Shown here: in pieces, positions 49,139 through 60,509 of the stretch
Layout: each line of letters opens with the position of its first letter
Numbering within the stretch: position 1 is the first letter of the stretch
From: CAWCUZ01 sp963798795
GTDB taxonomy: Bacteria; Acidobacteriota; Vicinamibacteria; Vicinamibacterales; SCN-69-37
Assembly: GCA_963798795.1 (NCBI GenBank)
Contig: CAWCUZ010000002.1
Location: 1,240,001 to 1,304,000, forward strand
Length of the DNA stretch: 64,000 bases
Direction of reading: 5' to 3'
The notes under the pieces: model-generated
Seen by the model: the letters and a program-made list of their open reading frames with translations, nothing else
What the model was told of the DNA's origin: nothing
Databases searched by the model: none
Program-made: the position numbers and the translations under genes

Positions 49139-50415
49139 AGCTGGCCGTTGCCGTTCAGCGCTACGGCGCGGACATCAGCGGCGGCGCCGAACTGCACGCG
49201 CGGTACATTGCCGAACGGCTGGCGCGGCGGGCCGAGGTCGAAGTGCTGACCACGTGCGCCGCCGACTACATCACCTGGCGCAACGAACTGCCGGCCGGCG
49301 AAACCGAGGTGAACGGCGTTCGGGTCCGGCGGTTCCCGGTGGCGCATCCGCGCGACACGAACGTCTTCGGCCGCCGGTCGGCGCAGGTGTTCGAGCAGCG
49401 GCACTCGCTGCACGACGAGCTGCGGTGGCTCGACAGCGAAGGGCCGACGAGCCCCGCGCTGATCCGCCACATCACCAGCGTGCGCGACGCCTTCGATTTC
49501 TTCCTCTTCTTCAGCTACCGCTACTACCACGCGTGGCACGGGGCGCGCGCCGTCTCGTCCAAGGCGCTGCTGGTGCCCACGGCGGAGCGCGATCCGACCA
49601 TCGGCCTGTCGATATTCGGCGGCGTGTTCCGCAGTGTCCGCGCCCTCATGTTCAACTCGCTCGAGGAACGGGCGCTCATCGAGGGCATCGCGGGGACCAA
49701 ACTGCCGGGGGTCGTGGTGGGCGTCGGGTCCGAAATTCCCGATCGCATGCAGGCCTGGCGGTTCCGCAAGCAGTACGGCGTGAAGCGGCCGTTCGCGATC
49801 TACATCGGGCGCATCGACGAGAACAAGGGCTGCAGGGAGCTGTTCTCGTTCTTCGAGCGGTACGCGGTGATGAACCCGCACGGCCTCGATCTCGTGCTCG
49901 TCGGCTCGAAGGTGATGGAGGTGCCGAAGCACCCGCGCATCCGGCACGTCGGATTCCTGCCCGATCAGGACAAGTTCGATGCGCTGGCCGCGGCGGACGT
50001 CCTGATCATGCCGTCCTCTTTCGAGAGCCTCTCCATGGTGGCGCTCGAGGCATGGGCGCTCGGCAAGCCGGTGCTCGCCAACGGCCGGTGCGACGTGCTG
50101 CGCGGGCAGTGCGTGCGCAGCAACGCGGGGCTGTACTACGAGACGTTCGAGGAGTTCGCCGAGGCGCTCTACGCGCTCGAAGGCACCGGGCCGCTCGGGG
50201 CCGTGCTGGGACACAACGGCCGCGAGTTCTTCCGGCGCCATTACACCTGGCCCGTCATCGAGAGGAAGTACTTCGACATGCTGGACCGCCTGGCGCACGA
50301 GCCGGCCCCCGGGGCGCTCGAGCCCCTGCCGGGATTCTTCGCGCGACGCCGGCGCGCAATCCCGCCGGCGCGGGAGGTGCTCGACCGGATTCCGGCGGGG
50401 CCGGTCAAGGCATGA
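49135..50415 (+). CDS. Glycosyltransferase, GT4-like (type A, copy 1)
   Basis: This is a 426-residue GT-B glycosyltransferase. The N-terminal domain starts AVAVQRYGADISGGAELHARYIAERLA and includes TTCAADYITWRNELPAGE; the C-terminal domain holds FAIYIGRIDENKGC and the nucleotide-sugar site SFESLSMVALEAWALGKPVLAN with its E-x7-E pattern. It is a clear paralogue of the gene at 52745, sharing DYITWRNE and the ending of the sugar-binding domain. It is coupled at both ends (GTGA and ATGA overlaps). Donor and acceptor are unknown. Confidence 0.9.
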   Translation: MKLAVAVQRYGADISGGAELHARYIAERLARRAEVEVLTTCAADYITWRNELPAGETEVNGVRVRRFPVAHPRDTNVFGRRSAQVFEQRHSLHDELRWLDSEGPTSPALIRHITSVRDAFDFFLFFSYRYYHAWHGARAVSSKALLVPTAERDPTIGLSIFGGVFRSVRALMFNSLEERALIEGIAGTKLPGVVVGVGSEIPDRMQAWRFRKQYGVKRPFAIYIGRIDENKGCRELFSFFERYAVMNPHGLDLVLVGSKVMEVPKHPRIRHVGFLPDQDKFDALAAADVLIMPSSFESLSMVALEAWALGKPVLANGRCDVLRGQCVRSNAGLYYETFEEFAEALYALEGTGPLGAVLGHNGREFFRRHYTWPVIERKYFDMLDRLAHEPAPGALEPLPGFFARRRRAIPPAREVLDRIPAGPVKA

Positions 50416-51687
50416 CCAGCCGGCCGCGCGTGCACCAGATCCTGGCGACGCTCGGGTACGGCGACGCCATCGGCAACGAAGTGCTCGGCATCTGCCGGAC
50501 GCTGCGGCGCGCCGGCTTCGAGTCGGGAGATCATCGTCGAGACCGCCGACCCCCGGCTCGAGCCGCTCACGGTCGACTACCGCGACATGGTCGACGCGGT
50601 CGGCGAGGAGGACCTGCTCATCCACCACTTCTCGCTCGGCTCGCGCGCGTCGCGGACGGCGTTCGCGCTGCCGTGCCGGATGGTACTCGTCTATCACAAC
50701 ATCACGCCGCCCGAGTACTTCCTGGGCGTTCACGAACAGCTCGTCCGCCAGTGCTATCACGGCCGTCGCGAGCTCCTCGCCTACCGGTCGCGGTGCGAGC
50801 TGGCGCTCGGCGACTCGGAATTCAACCGGCGCGAGCTCGAGGCGCTCGGGTTTTCGTCCACCGGCGTGCTGCCGGTCGTCCCGGACTTCTCGCACCTCGA
50901 GGTCCCGGCCGACACACGCGTGTACGCCGCCTACGACGACGACCGGACCAACATCCTGTTCGTGGGGCGCCTGATCCCGAACAAGCGGCCGGAGGACCTG
51001 ATCCGGTTCTTCCACGCGTACAAGACGCTGTACGACCCCCGCGCGCGACTGATCCTCGCCGGCGCCTACAGCGGGTTCGAGATGTATCTGGCGCAGCTGC
51101 ACACGCTCATCGCCCGGCTCGGCACGGCCGACGTGCACATTCTCGGCCAGGTGACGAACGAGGAGCTGACGGCACTCTACGACGTCTCGGATCTCCTGCT
51201 GTGCGCGAGCGAGCACGAGGGGTTCTGCGTCCCGCTGGTCGAGGCGTTCTACAAGCAGGTACCTGTGGCCGCCTACGCCGCGACGGCCGTGCCGGCCACG
51301 ATGGACGGCGGCGGCGTGTTGTACGAGACGCGCGATCCGCGTGAGGTCGCCGCCATCATGCAGGCCATCCTCGCGAATCCCGACCGGCAGGATGAGCTGG
51401 TTGCGGCACAGAACGCGGCGCTGGCCAGGCTGCGCGCGCGCGATTTCGACGGCACGCTGCTGCGATTCGTCGAGCAGGCGCGCACGGAGCGCCGGCGGCC
51501 GCCGCCGCCGGTGGCGTACGACTTCTGGAAGCAGTTCACGCTGGCGGCCGAACTCGAGGCGATCCGCGAGGTGCGCCCGGCGGCGTTCCGCGCCCTGCCG
51601 TTCGCGCCGGAGGACGCCGGACACGTGGCCGACGTGGGTCCGTCGTCCGGGCCTGGCGCGGCGCCGGTCGGGACCGGACCGCGATGA
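50412..51687 (+). CDS. Glycosyltransferase, GT4-like (type B, copy 1), frameshifted
   Basis: This is a GT-B glycosyltransferase of about 425 residues. ATG 50412 opens TSRPRVHQILATLGYGDAIGNEVLGICRTLRRAGFES. The frame then breaks at GGG 50525-50527; deleting one G gives ESEIIVETADPRLEPLTVDYRDM and continues to 51687. MVLVYHNITPPEYFLG, DSEFNRRELEALGF, NILFVGRLIPNKRPEDL and SEHEGFCVPLVEAF are typical and are shared with the next gene. It overlaps its neighbours by ATGA. Confidence 0.87.
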
Positions 51688-52748
51688 TCGTCAACCAGTG
51701 GATGCCGGCGGCGCACCATGGCGACGCGATTGGCGAGAACGCGCGGCTGCTGCGCGACCTGTTGCGGGCGCGCGGACACGAGGCGGAGATCTACGCGCTG
51801 GCGATCGACGACGGGCTGGAGGGGGATGTCCGGCCGTGGAACCACGCCGGCGCGCGGGCGGGCGACCTGACGGTCCTCCACTTCGCCGTGCCCTCCCCGA
51901 TGACGGCCGCCCTGCGGACCCAGCCGGGGCTGCGCGTGCTTCAGTATCACAACGTCACGCCGGCGCGGTTTTTCGCGCCATTCGACGCAGGGCTCGCGGA
52001 CATGGCGGCGCGCGGCCGCCAGGAGCTGGCCACACTCGCCGACCGGGTCGATCTCGCGCTGGGCGTGTCCGAGTACAACCGGCGCGAGCTCGAGGAGCTG
52101 GGCTTCGCGGAAACCGCGGTGCTGCCGCTCGCGGTCGACAGGGACCGGCTGCGCGACGCCGGACCGGTGCCGTCGCTGGAGCGGACGCTCGGGGACGGGC
52201 TGGCGAATATCCTCTTCGTCGGGCGGATCGCGCCGAACAAGAAGATCGAGGATCACGTCCGGCTCGCCGAGCATTACAAGCGGTATGTCGACGCATACTA
52301 CCGCTTCATTTTCGTCGGCCGGGAGTCGGCGGTTCCCCGCTACTATGCGGCCGTGCGCGCGCTCGTCGCCGAGTACCAGATGCTGCCCGACCGCTTCTGG
52401 TTCACGGGCGCGGTGCCGGACGTCGAGCTGGCCGCCTACTATCGGCACGCGCACGCGTACGTCTCGCTGAGCGAGCACGAAGGCTTCTGCGCCCCGCTGG
52501 TGGAAGCGATGGCCATGGACGTGCCGATCCTGGCGTACGCGGCGGCGGCCGTGCCCGAGACGCTCGGCGGCGCGGGTGTGTCCTTCGCGCCCAAGGATCT
52601 GGAGCAGGCGGCGGAGCTGCTGGGCGCGCTCGTGTACGATGGGCCGCTGCGCAAACGGGTGATCGACGATCAGCGGCGGCGCGCGGCGGCGTTCGGTCCA
52701 GCGGCCGTGGCGGCCCGTCTGGACCAGGTGCTGGCATCCCTCTCATGA
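51684..52748 (+). CDS. Glycosyltransferase, GT4-like (type B, copy 2)
   Basis: This is a 354-residue GT-B enzyme with VNQWMPAAHHGDAIGENARLLRDLLRARGHEAEIYA at the N-terminus, LQYHNVTPARFFAPFD, SEYNRRELEELGFAE, ILFVGRIAPNKKIEDHVRLAEHYK, and the donor site LSEHEGFCAPLVEAMAMDVPILAY. It is a paralogue of copy 1 and lacks that protein's C-terminal extension. ATG 51684 overlaps the previous stop and its own stop overlaps the next ATG. Confidence 0.92.
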   Translation: MIVNQWMPAAHHGDAIGENARLLRDLLRARGHEAEIYALAIDDGLEGDVRPWNHAGARAGDLTVLHFAVPSPMTAALRTQPGLRVLQYHNVTPARFFAPFDAGLADMAARGRQELATLADRVDLALGVSEYNRRELEELGFAETAVLPLAVDRDRLRDAGPVPSLERTLGDGLANILFVGRIAPNKKIEDHVRLAEHYKRYVDAYYRFIFVGRESAVPRYYAAVRALVAEYQMLPDRFWFTGAVPDVELAAYYRHAHAYVSLSEHEGFCAPLVEAMAMDVPILAYAAAAVPETLGGAGVSFAPKDLEQAAELLGALVYDGPLRKRVIDDQRRRAAAFGPAAVAARLDQVLASLS

Positions 52749-54010
52749 GAATCGGATTCGTCGTTCAGCGCTACGGCACGGAGATCCTCGGCGGGTCCGA
52801 GTACCACTGCCGCCTGGTGGCCGAGCGGCTGGCGACGCGTCACCAGGTCGACGTGCTCACGACCTGCGCGCGCGACTACATCACCTGGCGGAACGAGTAC
52901 CCGGAGGGCTCGGATCGCGTCCGCGGCGTCACGGTCCGGCGGTTCTCGACGGCCCGCACGCGCGACATCGAGGAATTCAACCGGTACTCCGACTGGATCT
53001 TCCATCACGCGCACTCGGCGCACGACGAGATGGAGTGGCTCAAGCAGCAGGGCCCGTGGTCGCCGGCCCTGCACGAACATCTGGAGCGGCACCACCAGTC
53101 GTACGACGTGCTGATCTTCTTCACGTACCTCTATGCCCCGACCGTCATGGGCCTGCGCGTCGCGCCGTCGAAGAGCCTGCTCGTCCCCACCGCGCACGAT
53201 GAACCGGCGCTCGGCCTCGAGATCTACGGCAAGGTCTTCGGCGGCGCCGCGGCCATCGCCTGGAACACCGATGTCGAGCGGCAGATGGTCGGCTCGCGCT
53301 TCCATCTGCGGACGCTCGTCGAGGACGTGGTCGGCTGCGGCGTCGACCTGCCCGAGGCCGACGCGATGCTGGCGGAGCCGGGCCAGCGGCCCCCCGCTTC
53401 GCCAACGGCCCGCGAGCCGCTCGCGCCGCATCTCGAAGGACCGGCCAACGCCTTCCGGCGCCGGCATCGGATGTACGGCGACTTTCTCCTGTACGGCGGC
53501 CGCATCGATCCGGGCAAGGGATGCGAGGAGTTGCTCGAGTACTTCCAGGCGTTCCTGAAGGAAGGCGGGGACGCGGCCCTGATGTTGATGGGCGTCAAGC
53601 TGATGCCGCTGCCGGAAGACCCGCGCGTGCGGTTCGCCGGCACGCTGCCCGACGAGGAGCGGCTGCACGCCCTCGAGGCGGCCACGGTCGTGGCCGCACC
53701 GTCGCCGTACGAAAGCCTCTCGCTCCTGACGCTCGAAGCGTTCGCCGTGGGCACGCCGGTGCTGGCCAACGCGCGATCCGACGTCCTCGTGGAGCACTGC
53801 CGGCAGAGCCACGCCGGCCTGTACTACGAAGACCGCTGGGAGTTCACCGAGGCCCTCAAGCTCCTGCTGCGCGACGCGGACCTGCGCCTGGCGATGGGCC
53901 GCAACGGCAAGCGCTACGTGAACCAGCACTACCGCTGGAGCGTGATCCTGTCGAAGTACGAGCGGATGTTCACGCGGCTGCGCGGCGCGAGTGCACGGAG
54001 GCGGGCGTAG
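52745..54010 (+). CDS. Glycosyltransferase, GT4-like (type A, copy 2)
   Basis: This is a 421-residue paralogue of the enzyme at 49135: FVVQRYGTEILGGSEYHCRLVAERLA, TTCARDYITWRNEYPEGSD, LLYGGRIDPGKGCEELLEYF, SPYESLSLLTLEAFAVGTPVLANARSDVL. A Pro/Glu-rich insert (about residues 205-235) separates the two domains. It ends the plus-strand operon; its TAG lies in one arm of an inverted repeat whose other arm holds the stop of the converging regulator. Confidence 0.91.
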   Translation: MRIGFVVQRYGTEILGGSEYHCRLVAERLATRHQVDVLTTCARDYITWRNEYPEGSDRVRGVTVRRFSTARTRDIEEFNRYSDWIFHHAHSAHDEMEWLKQQGPWSPALHEHLERHHQSYDVLIFFTYLYAPTVMGLRVAPSKSLLVPTAHDEPALGLEIYGKVFGGAAAIAWNTDVERQMVGSRFHLRTLVEDVVGCGVDLPEADAMLAEPGQRPPASPTAREPLAPHLEGPANAFRRRHRMYGDFLLYGGRIDPGKGCEELLEYFQAFLKEGGDAALMLMGVKLMPLPEDPRVRFAGTLPDEERLHALEAATVVAAPSPYESLSLLTLEAFAVGTPVLANARSDVLVEHCRQSHAGLYYEDRWEFTEALKLLLRDADLRLAMGRNGKRYVNQHYRWSVILSKYERMFTRLRGASARRRA

Positions 54011-54079
54011 GGGCGCAGAAGAAGACTGCGCGCAGGGACGTCGGCACGCAGGAGAGCCGTGTGATGCTCTTGGACGCCC

Positions 54080-54084
<5 letters not shown>
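54006..54084. other. Inverted repeat containing both convergent stop codons
   Basis: CGTAGGGGCG (54006-54015) and CGCCCCTACG (54075-54084) are perfect 10-bp arms 59 nt apart. Each arm contains the TAG stop codon of the gene entering it. It may help end both transcripts. Confidence 0.4.
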
Positions 54085-55540
<1,456 letters not shown>

Positions 55541-55577
55541 CTCAGTGTAGTGCGGGACGAGGCCGGGTGCCGATGGC

Positions 55578-58454
55578 CTACCGCGACGCCGCCTCGGCCG
55601 GCTCCGCCACCAGGAGCGGCAGCACCAGCGTGAACCGCGTGCCCTGCCCGACGGCGCTTTCGCAGGACAGGGTGCCGCCGTGCTCCTGCACGATGCCGTA
55701 CGAAACCGAGAGGCCCAGGCCGGTCCCGCGGCCCTCGGGCTTGGTCGTGAAGAACGGATCGTAGATGCGGGAGACGTGCTCGGCGGGAATGCCGACGCCG
55801 GTATCGCGGACCTCGACAGTCGCCTCACGGCCGTCGAGCCGCGTGGCGATCGAGATCCAGCCGCCCTTGGTCATCGCGTCGCGGGCGTTGAGCAGCAGAT
55901 TCAGCATGACCTGCTGCAGCTTGTACTCCACGCCGCGCACCATCAGCGCGCAGTCCGACAGCTCCTTGCGGACCTGGATGTGGCTGTTGCGGAACTGGTG
56001 CTCGAGGAGCGACAGGACGTCGCCGATGACGACGTGCAGGTCGACGGGACCGGCTTCGCCGTCGGACGGCCGGGCCAGGTTCAGCAGGCTGTTGACGATC
56101 TTGGCCGCGCGGAAGGTCTGCCGCTCGATCTTCTCGAGCAGCTGGGTTTTCGGATCGCCCGGGTCCGACTTCTCGAGCAGCATCTGGGTGAAGCTGGAGA
56201 TCCCGGCCAGCGGCGTGTTCACCTCGTGCGCGACGCCGGCGGCCAGCAGTCCGATGGCGGCCATCTTCTCCGACAGGCGGAGCTGTTCTTCGAGGCTCGC
56301 GCGATCGGTCACGTCTTCGAGCACGATGATCCAGCCGGCCTGCGATCCGTCGACGGTCTGGAATGGGGCGACGCCCGTATTGACGAGCAGCGCTTTTCTC
56401 GGAGCCGGGCCGCTCGAGACGAGGGGCAGCCGATAGAGCGTCACGCCGGTGGGCGACTCGCGCCGGGCGTCGAACAGCGTCTCGAGGAAGAAGCGATCGA
56501 ACAGCCCCTGCAGGCGCTTGCCGATCGCGCGCTCGCGCTCGACGCCGACGAGCGCCTCCATCCGGCGGTTCCAGCGCAGGACCCGGTCTTCCAGGTCGAC
56601 GACCAGCAGCCCGTCGGTCAGCGACTCCACCACGCTTTCGCCGAACTGCCGGAGCCGCTTGTTCTCGTCGGCCTCCTCCTGAAGCCGGCCGTAGAGCCGC
56701 GCGTTCTCGAGCGCGGTGGCCGCCTGGCTGGCGACCGCCCCGAGCAGGGCCATGTCCTCGCTGCTGAGCGGCTCGCCCGCCGCCTTGCGCCCCACGACGA
56801 GTACGCCGACGCACTGTTCGTTGGACATGCAGGGAATGAAGGCCCACAGGCCCGCGTCGCGCCAGGGCGCGGCCTCTTCACCGCTGAAGCGCCGGAGCGG
56901 CAGCGGATCGTCGATGACGAGCGTCTGCCCGCCGGCGAGGCGCGACCCGAGCCACGATCGCCGGGCGATGCCGTCCGGAGAGGCCGGCTCGAAGCCCAGC
57001 GCCGCGACCGGCAGCAAGTCCCCGTCGTCGCGCGAGCGATCGGCGAGCAGCAGGGCGATCCGATCGACGACGAGCGTGTCGCGGATCCGCGTGGTGAGCT
57101 TGCCGGCCAGCCGGTTCAGATCCAGGTCGCTGTTCAGCTCGCGGGCGAAGCTGACGAGCGCCCGCCGGTAGTCGTAGCGATCCCGGTAGTAGAGCCGGTC
57201 GAGCGCCGCCTGGATGGCGCTGCGCAGGGAGGGAGCGATCAGCACGACGACGAGCGTGGCGAAGAGCGCCCAGAAGCGGCTCTGCTCGAGCGTGGCGCCG
57301 CCGATGAACCCGACCAGTTCCAGCGTGCCGGAGTAGATCAGGACGAGCATCAGCGCGAACGCGCCGATCACCAGCGACTTCTTGATGATCACTTCGACGT
57401 CCATCAGCCGGTAGCGCACCAGCGCGGACGCGAACGCGAGCGGCACGCAGCCGAGCAGCACCGCGGTGTACTCGGCGTACGGAATCGATCGACCGGCCAG
57501 GAACGGGATGATGTACAGCCCGACGAACGGCACGGCGCCGACGGCCGAACCCCAGACGATCCAGCGGAGCTGGCGGCGCGCCGTCACCGAGTGCAGGCGC
57601 GCAAGCGTCCGGATCACCAGAATCAGCCCGCCCATCAGGCAGGCGCCCAGGTAGACGAGCTGCAGCCACTCGATCCGCTGGAGCGCCGCCGAAGCCTGCG
57701 GCCCGTGCAGCCCGTCGAGGAACAGCCACGCGCGGTGGAGCCCCAGGAGCACGGCCGGCATGTACAGCATCGGGATGATGGCGCGGCCGGCGTCGCTCTT
57801 GGCCCACGGATTGGGCCGCTCGGGGAACACGAACGAGAAGTGCAGGAACAGCGGCGGCAGCGCGAAGCGCGCGATCGCGTCGGCCCAGTCGAAGAAGTAG
57901 TCCAGGTGATCGTAGCGGCCGCTCGGCGTGAAGGCGAGCACCCCGAAAAAGGCCACCGTCAGCCAGAAGAAGTGCAGCGTGGCGAGGTCGTTGGGCCTGC
58001 GCAGGCGGACCGACGCACCGACGACAATGGCCAGCACGCCCACCACGGCGAGCGAGTAGTACAGCCCATGCGGCAGACTCGGCATCGGCTTGAGCAACAC
58101 CTGGATGGGCACGTCCGCCGAGTCGCGTTGCAGCACGTACGAAAGGGTGCGCCCGTCTTCGGATTCGTGCATGACGCGCACGATGTCCTCGGGGTCGCGC
58201 ACCTCGCTGCCGTCGATCATGAACAGCACGTCGCGCGGCCGGATGCCGGCCTGCGCGGCCGCGCTGCCCGGCGCCACGTCGAGCGCGATGACGTTCGCGC
58301 CCTCCCGGCCCCACAGCACCCCGTCCTCGGGTTCGCCGTGCCAGGCGCGTACCAGCGCCACGTTGATGGCCGCCAGGCAGACGAACGCCGACGCGACGGC
58401 GACGGGCAGGGCCGCGTGGAAGATCGGCCGCAGCCGCCGCGCGGCCGCCGACAT
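55578..58454 (-). CDS. PDZ/multi-TM/GAF/PAS sensor histidine kinase
   Basis: This large membrane kinase has about 958 residues. After one membrane segment there is a PDZ-like periplasmic domain (VAPGSAAAQAGIRPRDVLFMIDG, about 50-110), then about eight helices (110-390), a GAF domain (LDRIALLLADRS region through AAGEPLSSEDMALLGAVASQAATALENARLY), a PAS domain (VESLTDGLLVVDLEDRVLRWN), a HisKA box AAGVAHEVNTPLAGI, and HATPase boxes NLLLNARDAM, DTGVGIP and GTGLGLSVSYGIV. ATG 58454 is chosen; TTG 58478 would add 8 residues. It lies 40 bp after the barrel gene and before the NtrC regulator. Confidence 0.93.
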   Translation of the reverse strand: MSAAARRLRPIFHAALPVAVASAFVCLAAINVALVRAWHGEPEDGVLWGREGANVIALDVAPGSAAAQAGIRPRDVLFMIDGSEVRDPEDIVRVMHESEDGRTLSYVLQRDSADVPIQVLLKPMPSLPHGLYYSLAVVGVLAIVVGASVRLRRPNDLATLHFFWLTVAFFGVLAFTPSGRYDHLDYFFDWADAIARFALPPLFLHFSFVFPERPNPWAKSDAGRAIIPMLYMPAVLLGLHRAWLFLDGLHGPQASAALQRIEWLQLVYLGACLMGGLILVIRTLARLHSVTARRQLRWIVWGSAVGAVPFVGLYIIPFLAGRSIPYAEYTAVLLGCVPLAFASALVRYRLMDVEVIIKKSLVIGAFALMLVLIYSGTLELVGFIGGATLEQSRFWALFATLVVVLIAPSLRSAIQAALDRLYYRDRYDYRRALVSFARELNSDLDLNRLAGKLTTRIRDTLVVDRIALLLADRSRDDGDLLPVAALGFEPASPDGIARRSWLGSRLAGGQTLVIDDPLPLRRFSGEEAAPWRDAGLWAFIPCMSNEQCVGVLVVGRKAAGEPLSSEDMALLGAVASQAATALENARLYGRLQEEADENKRLRQFGESVVESLTDGLLVVDLEDRVLRWNRRMEALVGVERERAIGKRLQGLFDRFFLETLFDARRESPTGVTLYRLPLVSSGPAPRKALLVNTGVAPFQTVDGSQAGWIIVLEDVTDRASLEEQLRLSEKMAAIGLLAAGVAHEVNTPLAGISSFTQMLLEKSDPGDPKTQLLEKIERQTFRAAKIVNSLLNLARPSDGEAGPVDLHVVIGDVLSLLEHQFRNSHIQVRKELSDCALMVRGVEYKLQQVMLNLLLNARDAMTKGGWISIATRLDGREATVEVRDTGVGIPAEHVSRIYDPFFTTKPEGRGTGLGLSVSYGIVQEHGGTLSCESAVGQGTRFTLVLPLLVAEPAEAASR

Positions 58455-58494
58455 GGACCGGGAAGAGTCGGTAGGCAACGTCGTCGGACCGGAA

Positions 58495-60375
58495 CTAGAA
58501 CCGGACCTGCACGCCGCCCATCAACCGCAGCGGCGGATGGACCGTCAGCAGCTCGTCGTACAACGAGGCCGTGTCGCGCAGGTCGCGGAACAGATTGCGC
58601 ACGGCGAAGAGCGCCTCGAGCCGGCTCCTGCCGAGCGGCCGGAACGGCAGCGCCTGGTAGACCCGCACGTCGAAGCGCCCGCCGGACAGGCGCTCGGTGC
58701 CGGCGTCGCGAACGCTCCAGGTGGACGTGAACCGGTAGGTCGCCGTCACGCGGGTGGCGCTGCCGGGAATCGTCGCGTCGATTCCGGCCGTCAAATCGTG
58801 AAGCCGCTCGGCTCCGAGGCGCACCACGTCCGGCGCCACGGCGGCCACCGCCGCCGCATCCGGCCCGTCGCTCCATTCCGTCTGGCTGATCGAGTAGTCG
58901 ACGACGCCGTCGACGTGCGGAAGGAACTGACCGGTCAGCCGCACGCCCCAGCCCTTGATGTCGGCATTGCCGGGCGCCGCGACGAGGTAGTGTCCGGCAT
59001 CGGCGCCGTGGTCATCGGCGAACAGCGCAACGATTTGATCGGTTGCAGCCTGCCGGAAGCGCCGCACGCTCAGCAGCGGCGCCGACGAGGACCGGCCGAG
59101 CAGCCGCTCCACACCGGCTTCGAAGTGAGCCACGCGCTCGGCGTGGAACGGCGCGCCGGGCGCCAGCGTGCTGAACGTGCGCTCCGGCGGCAGCCACATC
59201 ACGGCCGACATGGGCGGCAGGAACTCGTCAGCGCCGGGAGCGACCATGCGCTCGGACGCCCGCAGGCGAATCCAGGTCGCCGGCAGCACCGCCAGGCGGA
59301 GGCCCAGCCGCGGACTGAGCAGTTCCGAGGCGTTCAGGTAGTCGTAGCGGTCGAGCCGGGCGCCGTACTCGAACTCCAGGCTCCGCCGCGCGTGCCAGCG
59401 ATCGAACGCGTAGAGGCCGCCAACGTTGCGGGCGCCCTCAGCGAGCGGCGCGCGGGACGCGCTGGTCCGGTCGTTCGGGTAGAGCTGCGCGCTGTACGAC
59501 ATCCCGACGCGGAACGTATGGGGCCGATCCGGCCGCGCCCGGTACTCGCCGAGCAGGACCCACGAGGACAGATCCGCCGCGCTGGTCGCCCCGCGGACCA
59601 CCCAGTCTCCCGCCGAACCCACGGGCGCGCTGACGGAGGCGTAGGCAATCCCACGCGGGAACGCGGTCGGCGCCCAGCCGCTCGAGGGCGTGACCGACCC
59701 GACGGTCAGAAAGTTGACCTGACCCGTGAAATCGGTGCCGGACAGCCAGCCGCCCGCCGTGCGGGCGGACTCGGTCGCCAGCGTCTCGAGCACGGTGGCA
59801 TACGGCGTGAATCGACCGGAAGGCTGCGGCGCACCGACGGCGCCAGCGCCCTCGTCGCGCAGCACGCTGCGGGCCAGGTGCCGCAGGCGCCAGGCCGCCT
59901 CGTCATGGGCGTGGTCCAGCTTCTCGTCGTCGACCAGCTCGGGAGGCCGGTTGATGCCCGTCAGCCCCGCCAGTCCGAGGCCGGCGGCCGCAATGGGGCG
60001 GCCCGACGGCGTTACGCCCCGCCGGACGATGGTGATGTTGCGTTCGATGGGAACGTTCGTCTGCACCCGGATGGGCTCGCGGTAGGTGGACACGAAACCG
60101 TCGCGCGTGGCGCGCAGGACGTATTCGCCCGGCGGCAGCGCCAGCGAGAACCGCCCCCGCTCGTCGCTGCGCGACGCGAGGAGCGTCGTGCCGACCGCGA
60201 CGACGCTCACTCCGCCGACCGGCTGACCGACTTCATCGCGGACCATCCCATGCACGCTGCCCGCCGAGGCGGACGCCTGGCGCGCCACCGCGACCGGCGC
60301 CTGCGCGGCCGCCGGCTCCGATCCGAGTGCGACTGTGGACGCGAGAACGACGAAAGCGGCGAAGTGCCGGGGCAT
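58495..60375 (-). CDS. Outer-membrane beta-barrel protein with CarboxypepD-reg domain
   Basis: This 626-residue protein has a signal peptide (ending EPAAAQA), a carboxypeptidase-regulatory-like beta-sandwich (GMVRDEVGQPVGGVSVVAVGT through ATRDGFVS, about 42-112), then a long TonB-receptor-like barrel ending in aromatic Phe (GGVQVRF). No plug domain or TonB box is obvious, so it is a reduced receptor-type barrel. It begins the operon with the PDZ kinase and NtrC regulator, suggesting an outer-membrane sensing or envelope-stress circuit. Confidence 0.85.
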   Translation of the reverse strand: MPRHFAAFVVLASTVALGSEPAAAQAPVAVARQASASAGSVHGMVRDEVGQPVGGVSVVAVGTTLLASRSDERGRFSLALPPGEYVLRATRDGFVSTYREPIRVQTNVPIERNITIVRRGVTPSGRPIAAAGLGLAGLTGINRPPELVDDEKLDHAHDEAAWRLRHLARSVLRDEGAGAVGAPQPSGRFTPYATVLETLATESARTAGGWLSGTDFTGQVNFLTVGSVTPSSGWAPTAFPRGIAYASVSAPVGSAGDWVVRGATSAADLSSWVLLGEYRARPDRPHTFRVGMSYSAQLYPNDRTSASRAPLAEGARNVGGLYAFDRWHARRSLEFEYGARLDRYDYLNASELLSPRLGLRLAVLPATWIRLRASERMVAPGADEFLPPMSAVMWLPPERTFSTLAPGAPFHAERVAHFEAGVERLLGRSSSAPLLSVRRFRQAATDQIVALFADDHGADAGHYLVAAPGNADIKGWGVRLTGQFLPHVDGVVDYSISQTEWSDGPDAAAVAAVAPDVVRLGAERLHDLTAGIDATIPGSATRVTATYRFTSTWSVRDAGTERLSGGRFDVRVYQALPFRPLGRSRLEALFAVRNLFRDLRDTASLYDELLTVHPPLRLMGGVQVRF

Positions 60376-60497
60376 AGACCCTCCGGAAAGTGCTGAAGCG
60401 TCGAGGGATGCTGGCTCGATCTTAGGCCCGGGCCCTCGGCCAAGTCAAAGTGCCGTTGGGCATCCTGGCCTTTCCTGCGCCTGACAGCGATTCGATC

Positions 60498-60503
60498 TAT
60501 CAT
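60498..60503 (+). promoter_or_regulatory. -10 box for eno (leaderless pattern)
   Basis: TATCAT ends 6 nt before the GTG start of eno, with no Shine-Dalgarno sequence and no clear -35 box. It supports GTG 60510 as the start codon. Confidence 0.4.
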
Positions 60504-60509
60504 CGCGCG

